Below are positions 1 to 8,708 of a DNA stretch of 21,645 nt, piece by piece; the first letter of the stretch is position 1; every line of letters starts with the position of its first letter. Source of the DNA: an uncultured Clostridia bacterium (GTDB lineage Bacteria; Bacillota; Clostridia; Christensenellales; DTU072). The stretch lies in assembly GCA_944350065.1 (NCBI GenBank), contig CALVOD010000013.1, positions 1 through 21,645 of the forward strand, read 5' to 3'. The translations under genes and the position numbers were made by a program. Under the pieces are notes generated by a model that saw only the letters and a program-made list of their open reading frames with translations, was not told the DNA's origin and made no database searches.

Positions 1-1
1 C

Positions 2-679
2 GGCGTGGAAATGAGCGTGCACGCTCCGTATTTCATCAATCTGTCCAATCCCGACCCGGAGATGATATTGAAGTCTTTCAACCATATAACCGCTTCGTGT
101 AAGAAGGTGCGCGACTTCGGAGGCGAGCGCGTAGTGGTCCATCCCGCGACGCAGGGCAAGGCTTCACGGGAGGAAGCCCGCAGGGTGATGCTCTATAATG
201 CCGCAAGACTTGTCGACGTCATCGGCGCGGCAGGCTACTCCGGAATCAAGATCTGCTTCGAGACCATGGGCAAGACGGCGCAGATGGGAACGCTCGACGA
301 GATAATCGAGATATGCGCCTTGAGCCCCGATTTTTATCCCTGCGTTGACTTCGGGCACATCAACGCGAGGGAGCAAGGTATTCTAAATAAGCAAGGAAAG
401 TATAATACTCTCCTGCAAAAAATGACCGATTTTATGCCGAATTATAAAGTTTTCGGTATGCACGTGCATTTCAGCAAAATTCAGTACGGAGCAAAGGGCG
501 AGATACGTCACCTTACCTTCGAGGACGCCGAATACGGTCCCGACTACCGCCCTTTGATGGAGCTTTTCCTCGATATGAAGTTGGAGCCGGTCGTTATCTG
601 CGAGTCCGACGGAACTCAGGCGGAAGACGCTATGGCGATGAAGGCGTATTACCGTTACATAGGCGGTGAGGTGCGCTGA
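2..679 (+). CDS. Endonuclease IV-like TIM-barrel protein (5' partial)
   Basis: Reading continues in frame from the window edge, so the N-terminus is missing (perhaps 50 residues compared with endonuclease IV of about 280 aa). The visible part looks like the AP-endonuclease family 2 TIM barrel, whose members cut DNA 5' of abasic sites using a three-metal centre. Candidate metal ligands occur in family order: His in SVHAPYFINL, His in VVVHPA, Glu in ICFET, Asp and His in CVDFGH, His in GMHVHF and Glu in ICESDG. The DxH pair that endonuclease IV has after the GMHVHF region is not obvious; the stretch there reads RHLTFEDAEYGPDYRP. It may therefore be an endonuclease IV-like paralogue rather than orthodox Nfo. 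A GTG and an ATG near the edge are probably internal codons. A hairpin terminator follows. Confidence 0.8.
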   Translation, partial: GVEMSVHAPYFINLSNPDPEMILKSFNHITASCKKVRDFGGERVVVHPATQGKASREEARRVMLYNAARLVDVIGAAGYSGIKICFETMGKTAQMGTLDEIIEICALSPDFYPCVDFGHINAREQGILNKQGKYNTLLQKMTDFMPNYKVFGMHVHFSKIQYGAKGEIRHLTFEDAEYGPDYRPLMELFLDMKLEPVVICESDGTQAEDAMAMKAYYRYIGGEVR

Positions 680-878
680 AGGGAAAGCCGTACCACGCCT
701 TTCTAAGTTTCTTACCGAACAGTTACAGTTCAATCTCAAGCGCGGGCGCGTCTTTAACGGGGACTCCCGCGCTTTTCTCGGTTCGATTTTATCCGTTTGC
801 TTTCCTTCGCTTTATCGCCTACGCGTTCGTAAAACATATTTTCGCGGTGTTTTTTCGCCGTAAAGGCATTATTTCCGC
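680..878. other. Convergent intergenic gap
   Basis: These 199 bases separate the converging endonuclease IV-like gene and yunB. Apart from the terminator at 738-776, only a small imperfect hairpin (CGGTG-TTTTTT-CGCCG, about 845-861) is visible. A 65-codon plus-strand frame at 666-863 lacks a ribosome-binding site and protein-like composition, so it is not called. Confidence 0.5.
738..776 (+). terminator. Rho-independent terminator after the endonuclease IV-like gene
   Basis: A perfect 9-bp stem, AAGCGCGGG (738-746) with CCCGCGCTT (766-774), is extended inside by GTC/GAC and ends in a short run of four T. It lies about 60 bases past the stop codon in the convergent gap before yunB. The T tract is short, but the GC-rich stem is strong. 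Confidence 0.7.
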
Positions 879-1553
879 TTATGGCAGCAGATCGAAGATA
901 TTATCCTGCGATATTCCCGTGATATAGCTGTCGGGCACTCTCCCGAGCAGTATGTCTTCCGCAAGTATGAAGTCCATACTTACCGTGACGTCCTCAGCCT
1001 TGAGCGGAACAAGCATCTGTATCGTGCTCGTTATCCGCATTACCAATCTGTGTAACGTCTGATTTATTCCTTCCGCATAATAGAACGAGTTGATTTTTAC
1101 GTCTACGACGCCTACGGGACTTACGTTTATGCTTATGTCGCCCCCTTTATCCGCGATAAGCGATATCCCCGTGAACGCGCCCGCCGGTATCTCCACCGAG
1201 CCCGAAGTTATTTTGTCTATGCTCGCCTGTACTTCGCGTTGCGCGTGCACTATGAGACTGTTTATTCCCGCCGTGTTTGCGCGCGCTAAAGTTATTTCGC
1301 CTTCGTTATTTTTTTCGTATTCGAAAAATTCTCCGTAAAAATCGGCAAGTTTGTGTATTTTTGCGTTGGCTTCAACGTATGCGGCAACCGTCTGCGCGCG
1401 AATCTCCGCTTCCGCTATTTCCGCAACCAGCGGCGCGCCGACTTTAACGAAATAAAGCGCCGTGAGCGTGCCTGTCAACGCTATTATAAGCAGTATCGCC
1501 GTAAGTTTTACGGCGTTCCGTTTTCCGCATTTACCGTATGTGTGCGCGTGCAT
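879..1553 (-). CDS. yunB: Sporulation protein YunB
   Basis: This 224-residue protein matches the YunB family, which in Bacillus is made in the mother cell under sigma-E and contributes to spore formation; its biochemical role is not established. The sequence shows a short basic N-terminus, one membrane segment (about residues 17-36) and an extracytoplasmic domain with family signatures: IPAGAFTG, the SPVGVVDVKI strand, the AGINQTLHRL block and the closing ILLGRVPDSYITG. The start at 1551-1553 gives the expected length and membrane topology, but no Shine-Dalgarno sequence precedes it. A sigma-E-like promoter lies immediately upstream, so the mRNA may be leaderless. It is divergent from pheS and shares its promoter DNA. 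Its presence argues that the host makes endospores. Confidence 0.88.
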   Translation of the reverse strand: MHAHTYGKCGKRNAVKLTAILLIIALTGTLTALYFVKVGAPLVAEIAEAEIRAQTVAAYVEANAKIHKLADFYGEFFEYEKNNEGEITLARANTAGINSLIVHAQREVQASIDKITSGSVEIPAGAFTGISLIADKGGDISINVSPVGVVDVKINSFYYAEGINQTLHRLVMRITSTIQMLVPLKAEDVTVSMDFILAEDILLGRVPDSYITGISQDNIFDLLP

Positions 1554-1559
1554 ATATTT

Positions 1560-1588
1560 AATATATGTTTTTAGGGTAAATAAATTGC
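1560..1588 (-). promoter_or_regulatory. Candidate sigma-E-type promoter for yunB
   Basis: On the minus strand, GCAATTT (1588-1582) is followed after 14 bases by CATATATT (1567-1560). This resembles the sigma-E pattern (ATATT-type -35, N14-15, CATACAmT). The -10 ends six bases before the yunB ATG, so transcription would start at or beside the start codon. Its -35 overlaps the pheS -35 on the other strand. The match is imperfect (two mismatches in the -10). Confidence 0.4.
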
Positions 1589-1613
1589 AAACGCTTACGC
1601 CAGGTGATATAAT
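1585..1613 (+). promoter_or_regulatory. Sigma-A promoter of the pheST operon
   Basis: TTGCAA (1585-1590), a 17-base spacer and a perfect TATAAT (1608-1613), with an extended -10 TG at 1605-1606. Transcription would begin near 1620, leaving a leader of about 25 bases. That is too short for the T-box often found ahead of aminoacyl-tRNA synthetase genes in Firmicutes, so tRNA-sensing control is not supported here. Confidence 0.85.
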
Positions 1614-1645
1614 ATTGCCAATATTTTGTTCAGGAGTATTTTCAA

Positions 1646-2758
1646 ATGAAAGACCAAATCGGTAAAATTATCGAAGCACGACGGTCCGCTATCGAGAATT
1701 CCGACCTCCCCGAAAGCGTTAAAGCCATGCTCGTCAACCATTACGAACTGGCGATAGAAGGGCTTAAAATTATCGCGGGAGCAGGGATTTTCAAGGAATT
1801 GAACGACTTGAGAGTCAAATACGTCGGCAAAAGCGGCGAAATTACTTCGCTTATGAAGGCGTTGAAAGACGTTCCCGCTGACAAACGTCCCCAAATTGGT
1901 AAGTTTATCAACGAGCTCAAAGGAATTTTCGAGAACGCCATAGCCGAACGCGAAGCGCTCATTGCGGAGAACGAACGCCGCGACAGGGAAGCCCGCGAAA
2001 GCCTCGACGTAACTCTTTCGCCGCCCGCGGTAAGCGCGGTTTCCCGCCCGGGAGCTTTGCATCCGCTCACCCTCGTCAAAAACGACATAGTCAAAATTTT
2101 TACCGGAATGGGCTTTACCATAGTTGACGGACCCGAAGTCGAATACACCAAATACAATTTCGGTCTGCTCAATATCCCCGAGGATCACCCCGCAAGGGAT
2201 CCCGCGGACAGCTTCTATATCACTCCCGACATTCTTCTGCGCTCGCAAACTTCTTGCGTGCAGGCGCGCACTATGGAGACAATGGCGCCGCCTTTCCGCA
2301 TAGTCTGCCCCGGTAAGGTGTATCGTCCCGACGAGGACGCCACCCACAGCCCGATGTTCCAACAGATAGAAGGACTCGTCGTGGATAAGCACGTCACGCT
2401 TTCCGATCTTAAAGCGGTGCTCGAGGAGTTTGCGCGTAAATTCTTCTCCGCGGATACCAAGGTGCGTTTCCGTCCTTCGTTTTTCCCGTTCACGGAGCCG
2501 AGCGTGGAAGTCGACCTCAGTTGCGCCATGTGCGGCGGTAAAGGCTGCCGTCTCTGCAAAGGCACCGGTTGGCTCGAACTTCTCGGAGCGGGCGTCGTCA
2601 ATCCCGCCGTTTTCGATATGTGCGGCATCGACAGTTCCGTATACAGCGGATTCGCTTTCGGTATAGGCATCGAGCGCGCCGCCATGATCAAGTACGGTAT
2701 ACCCGATATGCGTTTGCTTTTCGATAACGACGTGCGCATTCTGGAACAGTTCAGATAG
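1646..2758 (+). CDS. pheS: Phenylalanine--tRNA ligase alpha subunit
   Basis: Catalytic subunit of the cytoplasmic alpha2beta2 phenylalanyl-tRNA synthetase, which attaches phenylalanine to tRNA-Phe. The N-terminal coiled-coil domain (to about residue 110) precedes the class II core with the HPLT block (motif 1 region), the RSQTSCVQARTM and FRIVCPGKVYRPDEDATHSP blocks (motif 2), FPFTEPSVEVDLSC, and the C-terminal GFAFGIGIERAAMIKYGI (motif 3). The Cys-rich CAMCGGKGCRLCKGTGW insertion is typical of clostridial PheS and could bind zinc. At 370 aa it is about 25-30 residues longer than usual; the excess is N-terminal, ahead of the conserved FKELNDLRVKYVGK. The ATG is fixed by CAGGAG (1631-1636) nine bases upstream. 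The stop codon overlaps the pheT ribosome-binding site, so the subunits are probably coupled in translation. Confidence 0.97.
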   Translation: MKDQIGKIIEARRSAIENSDLPESVKAMLVNHYELAIEGLKIIAGAGIFKELNDLRVKYVGKSGEITSLMKALKDVPADKRPQIGKFINELKGIFENAIAEREALIAENERRDREARESLDVTLSPPAVSAVSRPGALHPLTLVKNDIVKIFTGMGFTIVDGPEVEYTKYNFGLLNIPEDHPARDPADSFYITPDILLRSQTSCVQARTMETMAPPFRIVCPGKVYRPDEDATHSPMFQQIEGLVVDKHVTLSDLKAVLEEFARKFFSADTKVRFRPSFFPFTEPSVEVDLSCAMCGGKGCRLCKGTGWLELLGAGVVNPAVFDMCGIDSSVYSGFAFGIGIERAAMIKYGIPDMRLLFDNDVRILEQFR

Positions 2759-2762
2759 GAGG
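2757..2762 (+). promoter_or_regulatory. Ribosome-binding site of pheT, overlapping the pheS stop
   Basis: A consensus AGGAGG lies eight bases before the pheT ATG and shares bases with the pheS TAG. Ribosomes finishing pheS would sit on this site, which suits equimolar synthesis of the two subunits. Confidence 0.85.
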
Positions 2763-2770
2763 TTAGGAAG

Positions 2771-5173
2771 ATGCTTGTACCTTTGAAATGGCTTAAAGAT
2801 TTCGTTGATATAAAAATCGGCGTCGACGAGCTCGCCGCCAAACTCGTTTCCTGCGGATTCGAGATAGAAGAAATAATTTATCAGGCGGAGGCGGTGAAAG
2901 GGGTGCGTACCGCGCTCGTTACCGCTTGCGAGAAGCACCCGCAGGCGGATAAACTCATCGTCTGCGACATCGACGTGAACGACGGCGTCAAACGTCAGAT
3001 AGTCACCAACAACACTTGGATCAAGCCCGGCGACAAAGTAGCCGTCGCTCTCGACGGCGCTAAACTCGCTTCGGGTAAGATAATTCACGAAGGCGAACTG
3101 CGCGGCGTACATTCCGCAGGTATGTTCGTAGGCGGAGCCGAACTCAATCTTACCGAGCACGATTATAAGGGCGCAGGCGAAGACAAAGTTCTTTTGCTCG
3201 AGCCCGAAACGCCCGTGGGCGTGGACGTGAACGAAGCGCTCGGTACCGACGACGTCATACTCGACGTGGCGATAACTGCCAACCGCACCGACGCCAACAG
3301 CATACTCGGAATAGCGCGCGAAGTCGCGGCGGTGACCGGAGAACCCCTTAAAATGCCCGCGGATTACGTTGAACTTCCCGAAGGGAAGGATATTTCCGCG
3401 CGCTTAAAAGTCGTGAACGAAGCGCCCGATCTTTGCCCGAGATACCTTGCCGCGATGATGGAAAACGTGGTGATAACCGAATCTCCTCTTTATATCAAGC
3501 GCAGGTTGAAAGCCGCGGGGTTGAGACCTATAAACAATATCGTCGACGTGACGAATTACGTTCTGCTCGAAGTGGGACAGCCCATGCACGCGTTCGACTT
3601 AAGGACGATAAAAGGCGGCAAAATCGTGGTGCGCAGAGCGCATAAAGACGAAAAGATCGTCGCCCTCGACGACAAGACCTATACGCTTGACGAGAGCAAT
3701 CTCGCCATCTGCAACGCCGAAGAACCTATGGCTATAGCGGGCGTTATGGGCGGCAAAGGTTATTCGATTTTCGACGACACCGCGACTGTGGTATTCGAGA
3801 GCGCGCGTTTTGCGCGCGACAGTATTCGTCGCACTTCGCGCAGTATCGGATTGCGTTCCGATTCTTCGGCGCGTTTCGAGAAGGGCATCGACTATTATTC
3901 TCAGGAAGCGGGCATGCGCAAAGCCATAGGCATGGTGCTCGCCAACGGTTGGGGCACGCTCGTGAAAGGGACCGTAGACAGTTTCCCCGCGAAACCCGAA
4001 GTCAAAAAAATTCGTTTCACCGTTGCCGACGTCGAGAATATTCTCGGAATACCCGTGCCGCAGGATAAAATAATTTCCATACTTAATTCGCTCACGCTCG
4101 AAACTTCGAGCGACGGAGAATATATGGAGACCGTCGTACCCGGATACCGCGAAGATATTGTGGGCATTAACGATATCGCCGAAGAAGTTATCCGCATTTA
4201 CGGTTACGATCATTTCGGCAACGACGCCGTTATGCGCGGCGCGCTCGCTTCCGGCGGCAAAACCGAGGAGCAGGAATTTACCGATAAGATCAAGGATTAT
4301 CTCGTCGGGCGCGGCGCCTACGAAATAGTGACTTATTCTTTCATAAGTCCCAAAGCGTGGGATATGCTCGGACTTCCCGAGGACAGTCCGTTGCGTAGAA
4401 ACGTCAAACTCACCAATCCTCTCGGAGAAGACTACAGCGTAATGCGCACAACGCTCGCGCACAGCATGATTAAAACTCTCGCGACGAACTGCACGCGCTG
4501 GAACAAAGAGGGCAGATTCTTCGAAATAGCGAAAACGTATATTCCCACGGAGCCCGTAGACGAGTTGCCGATAGAGGAAAACAAACTCGCCGTCGGCGCG
4601 TTCGGCGACCGGGAAGATTTCTACACCTTCAAATCCGTCGTCGAAAATCTGTTCGCCATGTTGCGCATCGAAGTCCGTTTCGAGCGCGTTCAGCTTCCTT
4701 ATATGCATCCTACGCGCACCGCCAAAGTCGTTTCGGCGGACGGTAAGGAACTCGGTTACGTAGGCGAAGTACGCGCGGAAACCGCTGCGGCTTACGGCGT
4801 CGACAAGAGACTGTACCTTGCGGAGCTCGACGCGGAATACGCAGTGAAAAACGCTTCGAAATATTCCGGTTTCCGCAATATTTCCCGTTATCCCGCGGTG
4901 GAGCGCGATCTTGCGCTCGTATGCGAGGCGGACACGGAAGCCGCGGCGGTCATCGCCTGTGCCAAGAGCGCCTGCAATAAAGAGATACTCTCCGACGTGA
5001 CGGTATTCGACGTATACGCAGGCGGGGCGCTCGGATTGAGCGGCAAAAAGAGCGTGGCGATTAAACTTATATTCCGTAGCGACTCGAGAACGCTTGCGGA
5101 CGCCGAAGTCAACGCGGAGATAGACGCGGTGCTTAAGGCGCTTAAAGATAAACTCGATATCATTCTCAGGTAA
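2771..5173 (+). CDS. pheT: Phenylalanine--tRNA ligase beta subunit
   Basis: Non-catalytic and editing subunit of PheRS. The 800 residues have the full bacterial layout: N-terminal domain starting MLVPLKWLKDFVD; EMAP-like tRNA-binding domain (about 42-150, with HPQADKLIVCDIDV); B3/B4 editing region with RPINNIVDVTNYVLLEVGQP and HAFD; B5 domain (about 400-475); a catalytic-like core (FISPKAW, NPLGEDYSVMRTTL); and a C-terminal ferredoxin-fold anticodon-binding domain (about 700-800, starting RYPAVERDLALV). The length is normal and nothing is missing. It sits 12 bases after pheS with a strong ribosome-binding site, so the two are co-expressed. The next gene, mutS2, follows after 56 bases without a visible terminator. 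Confidence 0.97.
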   Translation: MLVPLKWLKDFVDIKIGVDELAAKLVSCGFEIEEIIYQAEAVKGVRTALVTACEKHPQADKLIVCDIDVNDGVKRQIVTNNTWIKPGDKVAVALDGAKLASGKIIHEGELRGVHSAGMFVGGAELNLTEHDYKGAGEDKVLLLEPETPVGVDVNEALGTDDVILDVAITANRTDANSILGIAREVAAVTGEPLKMPADYVELPEGKDISARLKVVNEAPDLCPRYLAAMMENVVITESPLYIKRRLKAAGLRPINNIVDVTNYVLLEVGQPMHAFDLRTIKGGKIVVRRAHKDEKIVALDDKTYTLDESNLAICNAEEPMAIAGVMGGKGYSIFDDTATVVFESARFARDSIRRTSRSIGLRSDSSARFEKGIDYYSQEAGMRKAIGMVLANGWGTLVKGTVDSFPAKPEVKKIRFTVADVENILGIPVPQDKIISILNSLTLETSSDGEYMETVVPGYREDIVGINDIAEEVIRIYGYDHFGNDAVMRGALASGGKTEEQEFTDKIKDYLVGRGAYEIVTYSFISPKAWDMLGLPEDSPLRRNVKLTNPLGEDYSVMRTTLAHSMIKTLATNCTRWNKEGRFFEIAKTYIPTEPVDELPIEENKLAVGAFGDREDFYTFKSVVENLFAMLRIEVRFERVQLPYMHPTRTAKVVSADGKELGYVGEVRAETAAAYGVDKRLYLAELDAEYAVKNASKYSGFRNISRYPAVERDLALVCEADTEAAAVIACAKSACNKEILSDVTVFDVYAGGALGLSGKKSVAIKLIFRSDSRTLADAEVNAEIDAVLKALKDKLDIILR

Positions 5174-5229
5174 TTCAATAAGCGTTAACCCGTGTAAATA
5201 TCGGTACAACGCGTGGCGGAATGTGAAAT

Positions 5230-7584
5230 ATGGAAGAAAGAACACTGAAAGCACTCGAATTCGATAAAATATTGGACTCCGTCGCGGCGTTCGCTTCTTC
5301 CGAGCCCGCCCGCGCGGCGGTAAGGGCGATAAGACCTTTCGACAATATCGAATACGTTCGCGAACTTATCGACGAAGTGGAGGAAGCTGATAAAATAGCT
5401 TTCGAATACGCTACGAATTTGTCGTTTGCCTTCGATAATATCGATTTCGTACTCGACAAAGCGGCGGTAATGTCGGTACTGTCTATGGGCGAGCTTCTTC
5501 GCGTAAGCAGAATGTTGCGCGTGGCGCGCAACGTGCGCACGGGAATAGCGAAAGTACCGGACGACAATCTGAAGCTCCTTAAAAGGATAGCGACTTCGCT
5601 TTATACCGATAAAAATCTCGAGGACGAAATCGACAACGCTATAATTTCCGAAACGGAAATGCACGACAGGGCGTCCGAGGATTTAAGGCAGATACGCTTG
5701 CGTATCCGCAAGACCGGCGAAGCCATCAAGACCAAACTTTATTCTTACATTACTTCGCCGTCGTACTCGAAATATCTTCAGGACAATATCGTCACGGTGC
5801 GCGGCGACAGATACGTCATTCCCGTCAAAGCGGAATGCAGAAGCTCCGTTCCCGGGCTTATACACGATCAGTCCGCTTCGGGGCAGACTCTGTATATCGA
5901 GCCGATGGCGGTGGTGGAACTCAACAACACGTTGAAAACCCACATAATAGCGGAACAGCAGGAAATAGAGCGTATACTCAGGGCGTTCACGTTGAAAGTC
6001 AGCGTAAGCGTCGATAAAATACGCGAAAGTTTCGAAAAAATAGTCAAGCTCGACACCGTATTCGCAAAAGCCTATTACGCCAACGCGCATAAATGTTGCA
6101 AACCGCTTTTGAACGATTGCGGAATCATAGATATTTCCAAAGGAAGACATCCGCTCATAGCGCCCGAGAAGGTAGTTCCCACCGATATAAGACTCGGCAA
6201 AGACTTCGATCTGTTGTTTGTCACGGGACCGAATACGGGCGGCAAAACGGTAGCCCTCAAACTTGTGGGACTTCTAAGTATCATGTGCGCGGCGGGAATG
6301 TACGTTCCCGCAAGAGAGGCGGAGCTTTCACTGTTTTCGGACATATACTGCGACGTCGGAGACGAGCAGAGCATTGAGCAGAATTTATCGACGTTTTCCG
6401 CGCATATAGCGAATATCGTGCGCATCACCGACAGAATGGACGCGAAGTCACTCGTCCTTTTGGATGAGCTCGGAGCGGGAACCGACCCGACGGAAGGCGC
6501 TAGCCTTGCGATGAGCATATCCGCATATATCAGAGAAAAGGGCGCCAAAGCGGTGATCACCACCCATTATAACGAGCTCAAAGAATACGCCGTAGTCACT
6601 CCGCGAGCGGAGAACGCGAGTATGGATTTCGACCCGGTAACGTACAATCCCACATACAAACTAATCGTGGGAACGCCGGGCGCCTCCAACGCGTTGTTGA
6701 TCGCGAAAAAGTTAGGACTTAATCCGAGTATAATCGAGCGTGCGCGCGCAGGTATCGAAAGCGGAAAATTGGAATTCGAGAACGTACTCGAAGCGCTCGA
6801 AAGAGCGCGCAGGCTGGCTGCCGAAAACGAAGAAAAGACGGCAGAAGCGTTGAAAATCGCGGAAGATACGAGAAAAGCTGCGGAAAGAGAGCGCGACAGG
6901 CTATACGCACAGCGCGAGAAGCTGAACGAAAACGTCCGTCGCGAGACGAAGCGGCTCGTGGAAGAAGCGATGACGGAAGCCAACGAAATCATTAACGCCA
7001 TACGCGAGCTGTTGGACGATCCTACGGAAGCGAACCTTTTCAAGGCGCGCAAACTCCGTAAATCTTTGGAGAAATATATCGTACAGGAAGACAACGAATT
7101 CGAAGGTTTCGGAGAGGAAGCGGAGGGCGATATACGCGAAGGCGATACCGTGCTCGTTCGCCCGTTGAAAGTGGAAGGTGAGGTGACGGCGGTGAATTAT
7201 CAGAAGAATTCCGCAACGGTACGGCTCGGAAAAATGAACTCGAATTTCAAGCTCGACGATCTCGTAAAGCTGAAAGGGCGTAAAAAAGAGATAAAACAGG
7301 AGGTCTCTCACGCACCGCGCGCGTTGAGAACCGAGGCGTTCAGCCCCGAACTCAATCTTCTGGGTTTAACTTCCGCGGAAGCGGAGCACGCGCTTATGGG
7401 ATATCTCGACAAAGCGGTGCTCGCAGGAGTCAACGAGGTGCGTATCATACACGGATACGGAACGGGAAAATTGAGAGAAACGGTACAAAAATTACTTAAA
7501 AACCATCCCGCAGTGGTATCTTTCCGCGACGGCAAGTACGGAGAGGGGGAACGCGGCGTGACGATGGTAAGGTTTACGAAATGA
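5230..7584 (+). CDS. mutS2: MutS2 family ATPase with C-terminal Smr domain
   Basis: MutS2 is a MutS-like ATPase without the mismatch-recognition domain. Family members have been linked to control of recombination and, in Bacillus, to splitting collided ribosomes; the sequence does not say which applies. Visible parts are the clamp/lever region, the ABC-type ATPase with Walker A GPNTGGKT (residues 333-340), the FSAHI block, Walker B LVLLDELGAGTDP and the ITTHY switch; a long charged coiled coil (about 510-620); and a Smr domain (about 705-784) with LNLLGLTSAEAEHAL and the HGYGTGKLR catalytic-type loop. The 784-residue length is typical. A weak GGCGGA precedes the ATG by nine bases. It overlaps the next gene by four bases (ATGA). 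Encoded beside pheST and thiI, it sits in translation-related company. Confidence 0.96.
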   Translation: MEERTLKALEFDKILDSVAAFASSEPARAAVRAIRPFDNIEYVRELIDEVEEADKIAFEYATNLSFAFDNIDFVLDKAAVMSVLSMGELLRVSRMLRVARNVRTGIAKVPDDNLKLLKRIATSLYTDKNLEDEIDNAIISETEMHDRASEDLRQIRLRIRKTGEAIKTKLYSYITSPSYSKYLQDNIVTVRGDRYVIPVKAECRSSVPGLIHDQSASGQTLYIEPMAVVELNNTLKTHIIAEQQEIERILRAFTLKVSVSVDKIRESFEKIVKLDTVFAKAYYANAHKCCKPLLNDCGIIDISKGRHPLIAPEKVVPTDIRLGKDFDLLFVTGPNTGGKTVALKLVGLLSIMCAAGMYVPAREAELSLFSDIYCDVGDEQSIEQNLSTFSAHIANIVRITDRMDAKSLVLLDELGAGTDPTEGASLAMSISAYIREKGAKAVITTHYNELKEYAVVTPRAENASMDFDPVTYNPTYKLIVGTPGASNALLIAKKLGLNPSIIERARAGIESGKLEFENVLEALERARRLAAENEEKTAEALKIAEDTRKAAERERDRLYAQREKLNENVRRETKRLVEEAMTEANEIINAIRELLDDPTEANLFKARKLRKSLEKYIVQEDNEFEGFGEEAEGDIREGDTVLVRPLKVEGEVTAVNYQKNSATVRLGKMNSNFKLDDLVKLKGRKKEIKQEVSHAPRALRTEAFSPELNLLGLTSAEAEHALMGYLDKAVLAGVNEVRIIHGYGTGKLRETVQKLLKNHPAVVSFRDGKYGEGERGVTMVRFTK

Positions 7585-8708
7585 TATATTTTGACAATGC
7601 CGCGACGACTCGGGCGTCGGAGACCACCGTTGAAACGGTGAGCGAATATCTGCGCGAAAAGTTTTACAATCCTTCTTCCCTGTATCACGAAGGGATAGAA
7701 GCTAAGCGCGATCTCGACAAAGCGCGCTCGACCATACTCGAAAAGCTGCGCGCGGACGGTAAAGTAATATTTACCGGAGGCGGCACCGAGAGCGACAACA
7801 TAGCGCTTTTCGGGAGTAAAAAGCATAAAAACGGCAGAATAATAATAGGGGGCGCCGAACACGCCGCGATATACGCTTCCGCCGCGGAGCTTAAACAGCG
7901 CGGCTACGACGTCGTTCTTGCGCCGGTAGATTCAAGCGGCAAAGTTATCGCGGAGCGTTTCGCGGAACTGCTGACGCCCGAAGTCACGTTCGTGTCGGTA
8001 ATGCACGTTAACAACGAAACGGGCGCCGTAAACGACGTCGCCGCCCTTGCCGAAAGCGTCAAGCGCGTCGCGCCTAAAGCGATTTTCCACAGCGACGGCG
8101 TGCAGGCGTTCGGAAAGATGAAACTGAACCTGCGTTCTACGGCAATAGACCTCTATTCGTTGAGCGCGCACAAACTCGGCGCGCCGAAAGGCCTCGGAGC
8201 GTTGTATATACGTTCGGGCGTAAGTGTTTCGCCCATAGTTTTCGGCGGAGGTCAGGAGGGCGGTTTGCGTTCTTCGACCGAGAATACCGCGGCCATAGCC
8301 GCTTTCCGTAAAGCCGCCGAGGAGCGTTACGGCGATCTCGACGCAACTCGCGCTGCCGTTAGCGCCATTCGCGCGCGCATTATTGAAGTTCTCGGCTCGA
8401 TAGAGGAGATAAAAATTCTTTCTCCCGAGAACGGTTCCCCGTATATTCTCACTTTTTCTTCGCGCAAGGTGCGCGGCGAGGTTATGCAACACGCGCTCGA
8501 ACGCGAAGGTGTTCTCATCGGCACAGGCAGCGCCTGTTCATCAAATAAGGCTTCCGAACGCATACCGGAGGCGCTCGGGCTTAAAGACAAATACCGCGAC
8601 GGTATAGTCAGATTGAGTTTTTTCAAGGATAACACTCTTTCGGAAGCGGACGAATTCGCGGGAAAATACCTCAAAGTCTACAAGGAGCTTTCCAAATATG
8701 GCAGTTGA
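7581..8708 (+). CDS. Cysteine desulfurase (NifS/IscS-like), probable sulfur donor to ThiI
   Basis: A PLP-dependent enzyme that takes sulfur from cysteine as an enzyme persulfide. The fold-type I landmarks are present: YFDNAATT at the start, GGGTESDN, VNNETGAV, SDGVQAFGK, the PLP-binding lysine (Lys198) in LSAHKLGAPKG, the GGGQEGGLRSSTEN loop, and the active-site cysteine (Cys319) in GTGSACSSNK. The 375 residues are normal for the group. It starts inside the mutS2 stop (ATGA) and its last 11 bases overlap thiI. This desulfurase-thiI pairing is widespread in Firmicutes and implies that it supplies persulfide for tRNA thiolation, rather than acting as a general Fe-S cluster enzyme with iscU, which is absent here. 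The exact subfamily (IscS or a dedicated NifZ/YrvO type) is not settled. Confidence 0.93.
   Translation: MIYFDNAATTRASETTVETVSEYLREKFYNPSSLYHEGIEAKRDLDKARSTILEKLRADGKVIFTGGGTESDNIALFGSKKHKNGRIIIGGAEHAAIYASAAELKQRGYDVVLAPVDSSGKVIAERFAELLTPEVTFVSVMHVNNETGAVNDVAALAESVKRVAPKAIFHSDGVQAFGKMKLNLRSTAIDLYSLSAHKLGAPKGLGALYIRSGVSVSPIVFGGGQEGGLRSSTENTAAIAAFRKAAEERYGDLDATRAAVSAIRARIIEVLGSIEEIKILSPENGSPYILTFSSRKVRGEVMQHALEREGVLIGTGSACSSNKASERIPEALGLKDKYRDGIVRLSFFKDNTLSEADEFAGKYLKVYKELSKYGS

Noticed and set aside
666..863. 65-codon plus-strand frame after the endonuclease IV-like gene
   Set aside because: It overlaps the upstream gene end and runs through the terminator, has no ribosome-binding site, and its composition is not protein-like.
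1554..1645. T-box or other tRNA-sensing leader before pheS
   Set aside because: The promoter at 1585-1613 leaves only about 25 bases of leader, and no specifier stem, T-box sequence or antiterminator is present.
1595..5254. Long minus-strand open frames opposite pheS and pheT (521 and 551 codons)
   Set aside because: They mirror the codon pattern of the real genes, are rich in Arg, Phe, His and Tyr as antisense frames usually are, and contain no family motifs.
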